Shown: positions 29,711-37,793 of the stretch, one piece after another
Position numbering within the stretch: the stretch's first letter is position 1
How the letters are laid out: each line of letters opens with the position of its first letter
DNA from: Desulfobulbus sp.
GTDB taxonomy: Bacteria; Desulfobacterota; Desulfobulbia; Desulfobulbales; Desulfobulbaceae
Reading direction: 5' to 3'
DNA: 64,000 bases
Assembly (NCBI GenBank): GCA_031280615.1
Contig: JAITGO010000010.1
Location: 124,001 to 188,000 of the forward strand
Notes under the pieces: generated by a model
What the model saw: only the letters and a program-made list of their open reading frames with translations
Databases searched by the model: none
Told to the model about the DNA's origin: nothing
Translations under genes and position numbers: made by a program

Positions 29711-29880
29711 GACAAGAGCGAAGAGCGTTCGATTTTCCAGTTTGCAGACAGATCGCTCGAAGAACGCATGGCTACGGAGGCCACGTAGAGTCCATTTTTT
29801 TGCCATGACGGCTGTTCACAGTTCTCTGACGCGGCGGGTCTGCTGTGATGATTCGTGGACGCTGAACAGGAGGAAAGTCC
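29711..29880 (+). pseudogene. Decayed partial copy of the cytochrome b gene (3' end)
   Basis: This stretch aligns with the 3' end of the intact cytochrome b gene at 33076-33250. One frame reads AKSVRFSSLQ...RRVHFFAM, against WKSVQFPLLR...RRVHFFAM in the intact protein; a second frame ends AVMIRGR-stop against LLMIRGR-stop. After the stop both copies continue GTGGACG(C/T)TGAACA with a purine-rich ribosome binding site. Frameshifts and an internal deletion make it non-functional. The rest of 29670-30128 holds only the promoter-like sequence at 29962. Confidence 0.7.
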
Positions 29881-29961
29881 CACCCCCAGGTTTGGGAGAG
29901 CGCGTCTCCGCAGACGGCACGATTGTTCTATTTATGGAACGCATGGTTGCCGCTCCGTGTA

Positions 29962-29990
29962 TTGATCGCCAAATACCATCACAGGATAAT
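29962..29990 (+). promoter_or_regulatory. Sigma-70 type promoter for the chemoreceptor gene
   Basis: TTGATC (29962-29967) and GATAAT (29985-29990) are 17 bases apart. The leader to ATG 30129 is about 130 bases and contains a direct repeat TTTAGCGC at 29998 and 30024. Confidence 0.5.
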
Positions 29991-30128
29991 AAAAAAGTTT
30001 AGCGCTTGTCATTATGTCCAAGCTTTAGCGCCTCTATCGGCGTGGCGGACATGGACCTGCGGGCGATTCGCCCGGCGTTTACATGATGATGGGATACAGC
30101 GAACCCAGTTTTCGGAGATGACATCAAT

Positions 30129-32495
30129 ATGCGGCATACATCGATTCGTTTTAAACTGTTGGGCGCGGGATGCCTTGTGCTCGTGCTGCTTCTCCTCATC
30201 AATGGGACCCTGGTGATCAGGGACGTATCCCATGCTCTGATTTCCCAAACCAAGCAAAGCGAGGAAGCCCTGGCCCGAGGGCTTGCCTCGCGCCTCGATA
30301 GTTTGCTGGCGGGTGAAATGAAAACCGCCGCGGGCATGGCTTCCGGTTACCTGATCAAGAAGACGACCAACGAGATCCATAAGGTTGGCCTGCAGGACGC
30401 AGAGGGCACTATCCGTGCCTTGCGGCAGGAAATGAAGGCTAAGTACAAGTTACTCGAACCAGGCTACCTTGGCATTTTCGTCACGGACCAGGCCGGCAAT
30501 CTGTATACCGGCGAACTGGAAAACGGCGGCGAATATAAAGGCATCAATGTATCGGACCAGGATTATTTCAAAAAAGTCCGACAAAGTGGCAAGGCGGCTG
30601 CGAGCGACATGGTGCACTCCAAAGAGACCGGCGAACCGATGTGCGTTATCGCCGCTCCCATAATGCTTGCGGATGGATCTTTTGGCGGTGTTCTCGGGCT
30701 TTCGCTCAATGCAACACGGCTGAATCATCTGATCGCCGATTTCAAACTGGAGGAGACGGGCTACGCGTTTATGGTGAACGACCAGGGACTTGTCGTTGCC
30801 CATCCCCAGGAAGAACAGATCCTGAAAGTGAATCTTTCGTCCATAGCGAGCATGCGTGACCTGATGCCGCTCGTCACCTCGGGGCAAACCGGGATCAAGG
30901 ACTATCTCCATGAAGGCAAGCAGATGGTTGCGGGCTTCGCACCGGTGCCGAACACCACGTGGCGGGTCGTCATTACCGAAAGCGAGCAAGAATTCTTGGA
31001 AAAGGTCACGGTTCTGCGCAACAAGATCATCTTGGTCATGGTGATCTCGCTTTTTGCCGCCGCGCTGGCCATGTTCTATGGCTCCTCTTTTGTTGTCGCC
31101 CCCATCAAGAAAGCCGCCGAAGGCTTGCGGGACATCGCACAAGGGGAGGGAGACCTGACCAAGCGCCTGCAAATTATCCGAAGAGATGAGGTCGGAGAAC
31201 TGGCCCATTGGTTTAACGCCTTTCTCGATCGAATGGAGTTCATTATCGGCCAAATCAATTCCCGGTCCCATGGACTGCAACTCTCAGCCGCCGATCTCGA
31301 CACCTTTGTCAGGCAAATGATGGACCGTGCGACTGCGTCCTCGAATCGATCGGAGGGAGTGGTTGAAGGTGCCGAACTCATGAACAGTACCATGAACGTC
31401 GTTGCCGTCTCCAGCGACCAGGCATCGACGAGCGTCAACGTGGTGACGATGGCCATGGAGGAGATGGCCGCCACTGCCAAGGAGATTGCTTCGAATTCGG
31501 AGAACGCGCGCATCATCATCGAAAAAGCGTCTTCCGAGGCGGGAGACGCCACCGAGCACATCGACCGATTGGGCAACGTGGTCAGCGAAATCGGCAAAGT
31601 CACCGAAGTGATCACCGAGATTTCCGAACAAACCAATTTGTTGGCGCTCAACGCCACCATCGAGGCGGCCCGGGCCGGGGACGCCGGCAAGGGGTTTGCG
31701 GTCGTGGCCAACGAGATCAAGGAACTTGCCAAGCAAACGGCTCTGGCAACTGGGGAAATCAAGAATAAAATCGAATTGATCCAAAGTACGACCAACGACA
31801 CGGTCAACGAAATCGGCCGGATTGTGGCGGTCATCAAGGAAGTGAATGGAATTGTCGGCGTGATTGCGGCCTCGGTGGAGGGGCAATCGCAAAAAAGTGC
31901 CGAAATCACCATGAACCTGCACCAGGCATCTCTGGGCATCCAGGATGCGACCCAAAATGTTGTGGAAGCCACGACCACTGCGGGCAACATTTCCTTCGAT
32001 ATCACCGAGGTGAACCAGAATGCCCGGCACATGAATGTCCTGGCCTCGGAAGTTAACACCCAGTTGCGCGATGTTATTGATTTTTCGTCGAACCTGAAGG
32101 AGGCTGTCGCCCAGTTCAAAACCTCGCCCCCTGGTTTCGATCTTGCAAGCGTCCGCGCCGCCCACATGCAGTGGCGATCCCGTTTGGTGGAGATTGTTTA
32201 CGGACACCAGGCCCCAAGCATGAAGGACGTGGCCTCCGATCGCGACTGCGCATTCGGCAAGTGGCTGTTTGGGTCGGAAGGAGAGGCGTTGCGCGGAAGC
32301 GCTCATTATGCGGAGGTCGTGGCCCAGCATAAAAAGATTCACGACTATGGCCTGTTGGTTATACAGGCTATGCAGGGAGATGACCGGGAGCAGGCTCTTG
32401 CCTTGATGCAGGAATTCGAAAGAATCAGGAATGCATTCCTCAAGGCCTTGGACGCATTCTGGCTCGACTCGCTCAACACGGCCGGGAGCGCCTGA
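30129..32495 (+). CDS. Methyl-accepting chemotaxis protein with periplasmic sensor and C-terminal CZB domain
   Basis: 788 residues. TM1 (about 12-32), a dCache-like periplasmic domain (about 33-295, with [19 protein letters not shown] and GVLGLSLN), TM2 (about 297-320), HAMP, then the signalling domain with the hairpin tip [20 protein letters not shown]. The last 110 residues form a CZB zinc-binding domain: HMQW near 679, CAFGKW near 706 and HKKIH near 734, matching Hx(2)W...CxFGxW...HxxxH. CZB domains of H. pylori TlpD and E. coli DgcZ sense hypochlorite through the zinc-bound Cys. Its site between msrAB and the Mo-oxidoreductase fits that stimulus. ATG 30129. Confidence 0.92.
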   Translation: MRHTSIRFKLLGAGCLVLVLLLLINGTLVIRDVSHALISQTKQSEEALARGLASRLDSLLAGEMKTAAGMASGYLIKKTTNEIHKVGLQDAEGTIRALRQEMKAKYKLLEPGYLGIFVTDQAGNLYTGELENGGEYKGINVSDQDYFKKVRQSGKAAASDMVHSKETGEPMCVIAAPIMLADGSFGGVLGLSLNATRLNHLIADFKLEETGYAFMVNDQGLVVAHPQEEQILKVNLSSIASMRDLMPLVTSGQTGIKDYLHEGKQMVAGFAPVPNTTWRVVITESEQEFLEKVTVLRNKIILVMVISLFAAALAMFYGSSFVVAPIKKAAEGLRDIAQGEGDLTKRLQIIRRDEVGELAHWFNAFLDRMEFIIGQINSRSHGLQLSAADLDTFVRQMMDRATASSNRSEGVVEGAELMNSTMNVVAVSSDQASTSVNVVTMAMEEMAATAKEIASNSENARIIIEKASSEAGDATEHIDRLGNVVSEIGKVTEVITEISEQTNLLALNATIEAARAGDAGKGFAVVANEIKELAKQTALATGEIKNKIELIQSTTNDTVNEIGRIVAVIKEVNGIVGVIAASVEGQSQKSAEITMNLHQASLGIQDATQNVVEATTTAGNISFDITEVNQNARHMNVLASEVNTQLRDVIDFSSNLKEAVAQFKTSPPGFDLASVRAAHMQWRSRLVEIVYGHQAPSMKDVASDRDCAFGKWLFGSEGEALRGSAHYAEVVAQHKKIHDYGLLVIQAMQGDDREQALALMQEFERIRNAFLKALDAFWLDSLNTAGSA

Positions 32496-32617
32496 AAAAA
32501 ACCATCCAGCACGATCTCCGGTCGGGCAAGCAGTGATGGGCTCAGAGTGCACTTCGTGTGGAATGAGAGGGGGATTTCCTCTTGAAAGGCCGGGAGATCT
32601 AACATGAAGAGGAAAAG

Positions 32618-33244
32618 TTGCTCAGCCTAAAGAAAAAAGCCTTTGTCCGCAAGCATTCCTCGGCGATCGTCAATCCGCTTTGGCTACGTCTCATGCACTG
32701 GCTCAATGCGTTGGCAGTCATTTTGCTGGTTTTGAGCGGTTGGCGTATCTATGATGCCTCCCCCTTTCTCGGTTTCGTCATTCCCAAAGAGCTCACCTTG
32801 GGCGGATGGCTGGCCGGTGCCCTGCAATGGCATTTTGCCGCGATGTGGCTGCTGGCAATCAACGGCATCGCCTATCTCCTTTGCAACCTCCTGACAGGAC
32901 GTCTGTTTAAGAAATTTTTTCCGCTATCACCCCGCGAAGTCCTCAAAGATATCGCCGCTGCCCTGAGGGGGAAATTTATTTCCGACGACCTCACCCGTTA
33001 TACGGCAATGCAGCGCACTGCCTATCTGTTCATTATTGCCAGTCTGGTGATTCTGGTGCTCTCGGGTCTCGTCCTCTGGAAGTCCGTTCAATTTCCGCTA
33101 CTCCGTGAGATGCTCGGCGGATACGAAGGCGCTCGCCGGGTCCATTTCTTTGCCATGGCTGCGGTGGTCGTTTTTTTTCCGATTCATCTGCTCATGGTTG
33201 CGTTGTCGCCGCGCGCCTTGCTGCTGATGATCCGTGGACGTTGA
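32618..33244 (+). CDS. Membrane cytochrome b (b561/NiFe-hydrogenase b-type family)
   Basis: 208 residues, about four membrane helices with candidate heme His in RLMHWLNA, LQWHFAAMW, RRVHFFAM and FPIHLLMV. It belongs to the cytochrome b561 bacterial type, not the FRD-like MsrQ/YedZ family. Such proteins pass quinol electrons to a periplasmic partner; the next gene, a molybdopterin oxidoreductase 19 bases on, is the obvious one. The start is TTG 32618 with AGAGGAAAAG ahead; no ATG suits. A decayed copy of its 3' end lies at 29711-29880. Confidence 0.82.
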   Translation: MLSLKKKAFVRKHSSAIVNPLWLRLMHWLNALAVILLVLSGWRIYDASPFLGFVIPKELTLGGWLAGALQWHFAAMWLLAINGIAYLLCNLLTGRLFKKFFPLSPREVLKDIAAALRGKFISDDLTRYTAMQRTAYLFIIASLVILVLSGLVLWKSVQFPLLREMLGGYEGARRVHFFAMAAVVVFFPIHLLMVALSPRALLLMIRGR

Positions 33245-33263
33245 ACAAGGAGTATTGCCCACC

Positions 33264-34055
33264 ATGAACGAACACTCGAAAAAACCGTTACTCTCCAGTG
33301 CGAACGAAACGTTGCTGCGGGATATCCGAAAGGATATGGGCCGTTTCATTCACCAGCCACAACGGCGCATTTTTTTGCAACATTCGTTGACTCTTGGTGG
33401 ACTGGCTTTGCTCAGCGGTTGCACTGTGGTTGATGAAAACAGCATTGAAAACGCCTTGATGGCCATTTCGCGCTTCAACGATAAGGTCCAGGCGCTGTTG
33501 TTCGATCCAAATCGTTTGGCCCCGACATACCCGCAATCGATGATCACCCAGCCGTTTCCGTTCAATGCATTTTACGGAAAAAATAATATTCCCGAAATCG
33601 AGGAGGAAGACTTTCGATTGGAAGTAACCGGTATGGTTGCCGACAAACGATCCTGGACTCTCAAGGAGTTGCGTGCCTTGCCGCAAGTCGACCAAATTAC
33701 CCGGTTGATCTGTGTCGAGGGCTGGAGCGCGATCGGTCGCTGGGGCGGTATCCAGTTTTCCACCTTTTTACGTCGGATTGGTGCCGACCTGACGGCAAAA
33801 TATGTGGGGTTCAAGTGCGCCGATGAGTACTACACCAGCATTGATATGCCGACCGCGCTCCATCCGCAAACAATACTCACGCTTACGTACAACGGAGAGA
33901 TGCTACCGCCCCAGTATGGCTTTCCTCTGAAATTGCGGATGCCCACCAAGCTGGGATACAAAAATCCCAAGCACATCCATGCCATGTTCGTTACCAACGT
34001 CAACCCGGGGGGATACTGGGAAGATCAAGGCTATAATTGGTTTGGAGGCAGTTGA
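33264..34055 (+). CDS. Molybdopterin-dependent oxidoreductase, sulfite-oxidase/MsrP fold, Tat lipoprotein
   Basis: 263 residues. The N terminus carries twin Arg and a lipobox in QRRIFLQHSLTLGG and LLSGC, suggesting Tat export and lipid anchoring. The sulfite-oxidase-type Mo domain follows, with LICVEGWSAIGRWGG (Cys150 as the Mo ligand) and a C-terminal PLKLRMPTKLGYKNPKHIHAM. MsrP (YedY) of this fold repairs periplasmic methionine sulfoxide; this member is related, but its substrate is not proven. ATG 33264 follows AAGGAG. It is paired with the cytochrome b and followed by the MXKDX protein. Confidence 0.85.
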   Translation: MNEHSKKPLLSSANETLLRDIRKDMGRFIHQPQRRIFLQHSLTLGGLALLSGCTVVDENSIENALMAISRFNDKVQALLFDPNRLAPTYPQSMITQPFPFNAFYGKNNIPEIEEEDFRLEVTGMVADKRSWTLKELRALPQVDQITRLICVEGWSAIGRWGGIQFSTFLRRIGADLTAKYVGFKCADEYYTSIDMPTALHPQTILTLTYNGEMLPPQYGFPLKLRMPTKLGYKNPKHIHAMFVTNVNPGGYWEDQGYNWFGGS

Positions 34056-34126
34056 GCGCAGGGGTGCGACTGCTCCGATAAGGCCGGCAAGAACGCCGGG
34101 GAATTTTATTTGCATAGGAGAACAGC

Positions 34127-34387
34127 ATGAAAACAAGAACGATTGCAAGTGTCCTTTTCTCAATGTCTCTTTTGGTCGGCGGTGCATGCTTTGCTGCCGA
34201 TACGATGATGAAGGATGACATGGCGAAAGACGGTATGATGAAGCACGACACCATGGACAAAAAAGACGAGATGCACAAAGGTGATATGGATAAAAAAGAC
34301 GGTATGATGCAGAAGGACGAGATGCACAAAAGCGGTATGGATAAAAAAGACGGCATGGACAAAAAAGACGATATGAGGAAAAAATAA
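34127..34387 (+). CDS. Secreted MXKDX-repeat methionine-rich protein
   Basis: 86 residues: a signal peptide (MKTRTIASVLFSMSLLVGGACFA) and a 63-residue mature chain made almost only of Met, Lys, Asp, plus some Gly, His and Glu. Repeats such as MDKKDG, MHKGD and MQKDE give 14 Met. It matches the pentapeptide MXKDX family. In Azospira the similar MrpX peptide is oxidised by hypochlorite and restored by a YedY-type reductase encoded beside it. The same neighbourhood is seen here, with the Mo-oxidoreductase 71 bases upstream. AGGAGAA precedes ATG 34127. Confidence 0.88.
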   Translation: MKTRTIASVLFSMSLLVGGACFAADTMMKDDMAKDGMMKHDTMDKKDEMHKGDMDKKDGMMQKDEMHKSGMDKKDGMDKKDDMRKK

Positions 34388-34409
34388 AGAATATGTAGTG
34401 GTTAGAGAT

Positions 34410-34451
34410 TGATCTGGCAGCTGCCAATTTTGATTGGTTGCTGTCAGATCA
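34410..34451. other. Imperfect stem-loop after the MXKDX gene
   Basis: A 19-base arm beginning TGATCTGGCAGC pairs with an arm ending GCTGTCAGATCA across a 4-base loop (15 of 19 positions). There is no T-run, so it may protect the mRNA end, or end transcription poorly. Confidence 0.4.
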
Positions 34452-34474
34452 GGGCTTGCCTTCAATAAGCGAAG

Positions 34475-34762
34475 ATGAAGAGTATTTTGGTTGAAATTCT
34501 AGAGTTTAGTATCGATGTCTTTCTTTTGCGACGCGCGCGCCGTGCCCGAGGCCTCAAGGAACATCAACTTGAACATGATGTCGCCGACATGGCGAACATG
34601 TATTTCCTGGGCATTGTGCTTTCGGTGACAGCCCTGGCGGCCATGTTCGTACTCTATTTTGGGCTGAATTGGCCATTCTGGCTCAGCTTCGGACTTCCGA
34701 CAGCCGCTGCAACAGGCTACAGTGGTTTGAGATTGAAAGGGTTGTACCGCAACCCCGATTAG
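34475..34762 (+). CDS. Small two-helix membrane protein, unknown function
   Basis: 95 residues. A basic N-terminal stretch (LLRRARRARGLKEH) is followed by two hydrophobic segments, about residues 44-63 (FLGIVLSVTALAAMFVLYF) and 66-83. I do not recognise a family. It follows the MXKDX gene on the same strand after 87 bases and may be the last gene of the methionine-oxidation island. The N-terminal helix with an ATG at 34475 is plausible, though the ribosome binding site is weak (AAGCGAAG). Confidence 0.6.
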   Translation: MKSILVEILEFSIDVFLLRRARRARGLKEHQLEHDVADMANMYFLGIVLSVTALAAMFVLYFGLNWPFWLSFGLPTAAATGYSGLRLKGLYRNPD

Positions 34763-35000
34763 TCCAGCGGCCACACTTGTATGATCCCCCAAAAACAAAA
34801 CGGATGCAGGGTGCCCATCCTCTCCTTCACTTACATCCTGCCATAAAACCGGTTTGCGCCCGTATCGTGGGCCAAATTGAGCTTACCCTTACCGGACATT
34901 TCCTCATCGCCCTGATCGACAGGGACTGCGACTGCCTGCTGGTCTTGCTGGTGCGCTGCCTGTGCAAGGGCGCTTGGCGGCAGGGTTGGCGGAGGAAGCC

Positions 35001-35226
35001 ATGGCAGTAAAGCCGATTCTTGAACTTGTCGACCTTTCGCATTATTTTACTCATAATGACCAGGCGGGTCCGGTCCTGCGCCACCTCAGCCTGACCGTGG
35101 GCAGGGGTGAACTGATCTGCCTGATCGGCGGCAGCGGCAATGGGAAGTCGAGTGACTCTGGCCCTGGTCGTGGTGCTGATCTGCAGCCCGTGGCCATTGC
35201 CGGCCGATACCGGCGTTCGCATCTAA
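35001..35226 (+). pseudogene. Truncated ABC transporter ATPase fused to a foreign tail
   Basis: ATG 35001, with GGAGGAAGCC ahead, starts a typical ABC ATPase: ILELVDLSHYF, LRHLSLTVGRGELICLIGGS and GNGKS, the Walker A motif. Similarity stops right there at about 35150, where the frame turns into low-quality sequence. From GTG 35152 another frame reads VTLALVVVLICSPWPLPADT then VRI-stop, a hydrophobic export-like stretch with no known partner. A deletion has removed the rest of the ATPase. The 34763-35000 stretch before it shows no gene I recognise. Confidence 0.65.
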
Positions 35227-35262
35227 CCCATATATCAAAAAACAAGAGAGACGGAGGCAACC

Positions 35263-36279
35263 ATGCAGCTGGGAATGATCGGAATTGGCAGGATGGGGGG
35301 AGACATGGTGCGGAGACTGCTGCACCGGGGGCATGCCTGCGTGGTGTACGCCCGCCGGGCCGGAGCGGCGGACGGACTGGTGGCGGAAGGGGCCGTGGCG
35401 ATGGCCACCTACCGCGAGCTGGTCGCCCGCCTGGCCGCGCCGCGGGTGGTCTGGCTGATGGTGCCGGCGGCCGCGGTCGACGGGGTGATCGCCGAGGTGG
35501 CGTCGTTGCTGGAGCCTGGCGATATTCTGGTCGATGGCGGCAACTCCCACTATCAGGACGATCTCCGCCGCAGTGAGGCCCTGCGCGCCCGCTCCATCCG
35601 TTACCTCGACGTCGGCACCAGCGGCGGCGTCTGGGGACTGGAACGCGGCTACTGCCTGATGATCGGCGGCGAGACCGAGGCCGTGCGGCTGCTCGACCCC
35701 GTTTTCCTGGCCCTGGCACCTGGCGTCGGCCAGGTGGCGCCCACGCCAGGCCGAGCCGCGGGTTCGACCGCCGAGCAGGGCTATCTCCACTGCGGCCCGA
35801 GCGGGGCGGGCCATTTCGTCAAGATGATCCACAACGGCATCGAATATGGCCTGATGGCCGCCTACGCCGAAGGGTTCAATATCCTCCGCCACGCCAACAT
35901 CGGCAGCGACGGCCGGGCGAGCGATGCCGAAACCGCGCCGCTGACGCATCCCGAGCATTTCCGCTACGATTTCGACCTGGCCGATATCGCCGAACTCTGG
36001 CGACGGGGCTCGGTGATCCCCTCCTGGCTGCTCGACCTGAGCGCCAGGGCCTTGGCCGAACAGCCGACCCTGGCCGGTTTCGCCGGCCGGGTCTCCGACT
36101 CGGGCGAAGGTCGCTGGACCGTCAACGCCGCTGTCGAGGCCGGCGTGCCCGCGCCGGTGCTGAGCGCCGCTCTGTTCCAGCGTTTCGGTTCGCGCGGGCA
36201 GGGCGATTTCGCCGATCAGTTGCTCTCGGCCCTGCGGGCGCAGTTCGGCGGGCACCACGAACGACCGGCGGAGGGCTGA
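35263..36279 (+). CDS. gnd: 6-phosphogluconate dehydrogenase, decarboxylating (short type)
   Basis: 338 residues, the short GntZ/YqeC-like form. It has the NAD(P) Rossmann start MQLGMIGIGRMGGDMVRRLL, DGGNSHYQDD, DVGTSGGVWGLERGYCLMIG and GPSGAGHFVKMIHNGIEYG, with the catalytic Lys and Asn. It oxidises 6-phosphogluconate to ribulose 5-phosphate and CO2. Short forms often prefer NAD; cofactor use here is not tested. First gene of gnd-zwf-pgl, with only 2 bases before zwf. Confidence 0.95.
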   Translation: MQLGMIGIGRMGGDMVRRLLHRGHACVVYARRAGAADGLVAEGAVAMATYRELVARLAAPRVVWLMVPAAAVDGVIAEVASLLEPGDILVDGGNSHYQDDLRRSEALRARSIRYLDVGTSGGVWGLERGYCLMIGGETEAVRLLDPVFLALAPGVGQVAPTPGRAAGSTAEQGYLHCGPSGAGHFVKMIHNGIEYGLMAAYAEGFNILRHANIGSDGRASDAETAPLTHPEHFRYDFDLADIAELWRRGSVIPSWLLDLSARALAEQPTLAGFAGRVSDSGEGRWTVNAAVEAGVPAPVLSAALFQRFGSRGQGDFADQLLSALRAQFGGHHERPAEG

Positions 36280-36281
36280 TT

Positions 36282-37793
36282 ATGGCACAGACCGCCTCCC
36301 TGCCGCCCACCATTCTGGTCATCATCGGCGCGGCCGGCGACCTGACCCGGCGCAAGCTGATCCCCGCCCTCTACAACCTCCACCTGGATCGCCAGTTGCC
36401 CGAGCGGTTCGCCATTGTCGGCGTGGCCCGGCGGCCGATGGACGACGACACCTTCCGCGACCGCCTCCGAGAGGGCGTAGCCAGCTTTTCCCGGCGCGGG
36501 ATCGTCGACGAGGCCAGCTGGCGGGCCTTTGCCGAAGGGGTGTCCTATCTGTCCGAGGACGTGCTTCATCCCGCCTCGGGCCTGGCGCTCAACGGCCGTC
36601 TGGCCGCCATCGAGCAGGAGTGGGATCTGCGCGCCAACCGCATCCACTACCTGGCGGTGCCGCCGCAGATGATGGAGCCGTCGGCGGCCATGCTCCAGCG
36701 GTTGGGGGTCTGCCGCGACTGCGCCCACGACCGGCTGGTGGTGGAAAAGCCCTTTGGCCGCGATCTGGCCTCGGCCCGGGACTTGAACCGCTTTCTCGGC
36801 GAACTGTTCGTCGAATCACAGATCTACCGGATCGACCACTACCTCGGTAAGGAAACGGTGCAGAACATCCTGGCCTTCCGGTTCGCCAACTCCCTGTTCG
36901 AGCCCATCTGGAACCGGCGCTACATCGACCAGGTGCAGATCACCGTGGCCGAAACCGTGGGCGTGGAGGAGCGCGGCGACTATTACGACCGGGCCGGCGC
37001 CCTGCGCGACATGGTCCAGAACCATCTCCTCCAGCTGCTCTGCCTGGTGGCCATGGAACCGCCGATTTCCTTTGCCGCCGACGACGTCCGCAACAAGAAG
37101 GTGGACGTGCTCCGGGCCATCCGGCCCTTTCATCCGGATGCGATCCATCGGGTGGCGGTCCGGGGCCAATACCGGCGGGGGATCGTGCTTGGCCGGGATG
37201 TGCAGGGCTACCGCGAGGAGCCCAAGGTCGCGCCGGATTCGACCACCGAGACCTTTGCCGCCTTCACCTTCCACCTCGACAACTGGCGCTGGCAGGGCGT
37301 GCCCTTTTATCTGCGCACCGGCAAGCGGATGCCGGCCAAGGTGTCGGAGATCAACGTGCTCTTCCACGAGCCGCCGCACCAGTTCTTTCCCTCGGCCGCG
37401 GTGGAGAGCTGGCAGCCCAACCGGATTGTCATCCGCATCCAGCCCGAAGAGGGGATCGGTACCCGCATCCAGGTCAAGCAGCCGGGCACGCGTATGCTGC
37501 TCGGCACGGCCGAGATGCGGTTCCGTTACCACGAGGCCTTCCGCACCCCGGCGCCGGAGGCCTACGAAACCCTGCTGCTCGACGTGATTCGCGGCGACGC
37601 CACCCTGTTCATGCGGGCCGATCAGATCGAATCCGCTTGGCAGGCGGTGAGCCCGATTTTGGAGGCCTGGGAATCGGTCCCTGCCGCCGGATTTTCCGAA
37701 TACGCCGCCGGTTCCTGGGGTCCGGAAGCGGCCGACCTGATGGTGGCCCGGCAGCGGCATAGCTGGCTGCAACCTTCGGCGGTGCAGGAATGA
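36282..37793 (+). CDS. zwf: Glucose-6-phosphate 1-dehydrogenase
   Basis: 503 residues. N-terminal NAD(P)-binding domain with VIIGAAGDLTRRKLIPALYNL, then the substrate-site signature YRIDHYLGKETVQNILAFRF with the active-site Lys, and RNKKVDVLRAIRP. It makes 6-phosphogluconolactone from glucose 6-phosphate. It sits between gnd and pgl; its stop overlaps the pgl start (ATGA). Together with pgl and gnd it completes the oxidative pentose phosphate branch. Confidence 0.97.
   Translation: MAQTASLPPTILVIIGAAGDLTRRKLIPALYNLHLDRQLPERFAIVGVARRPMDDDTFRDRLREGVASFSRRGIVDEASWRAFAEGVSYLSEDVLHPASGLALNGRLAAIEQEWDLRANRIHYLAVPPQMMEPSAAMLQRLGVCRDCAHDRLVVEKPFGRDLASARDLNRFLGELFVESQIYRIDHYLGKETVQNILAFRFANSLFEPIWNRRYIDQVQITVAETVGVEERGDYYDRAGALRDMVQNHLLQLLCLVAMEPPISFAADDVRNKKVDVLRAIRPFHPDAIHRVAVRGQYRRGIVLGRDVQGYREEPKVAPDSTTETFAAFTFHLDNWRWQGVPFYLRTGKRMPAKVSEINVLFHEPPHQFFPSAAVESWQPNRIVIRIQPEEGIGTRIQVKQPGTRMLLGTAEMRFRYHEAFRTPAPEAYETLLLDVIRGDATLFMRADQIESAWQAVSPILEAWESVPAAGFSEYAAGSWGPEAADLMVARQRHSWLQPSAVQE

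Noticed and set aside
29670-30002. A 110-codon frame directly after msrAB.
   Set aside because: Its recognisable part is the decayed cytochrome b segment in one of several frames, so it is a scar and not an intact gene.
32618-33244. Calling the membrane cytochrome MsrQ.
   Set aside because: MsrQ belongs to the ferric-reductase-like six-helix family. This protein has about four helices and the b561/hydrogenase cytochrome b pattern.
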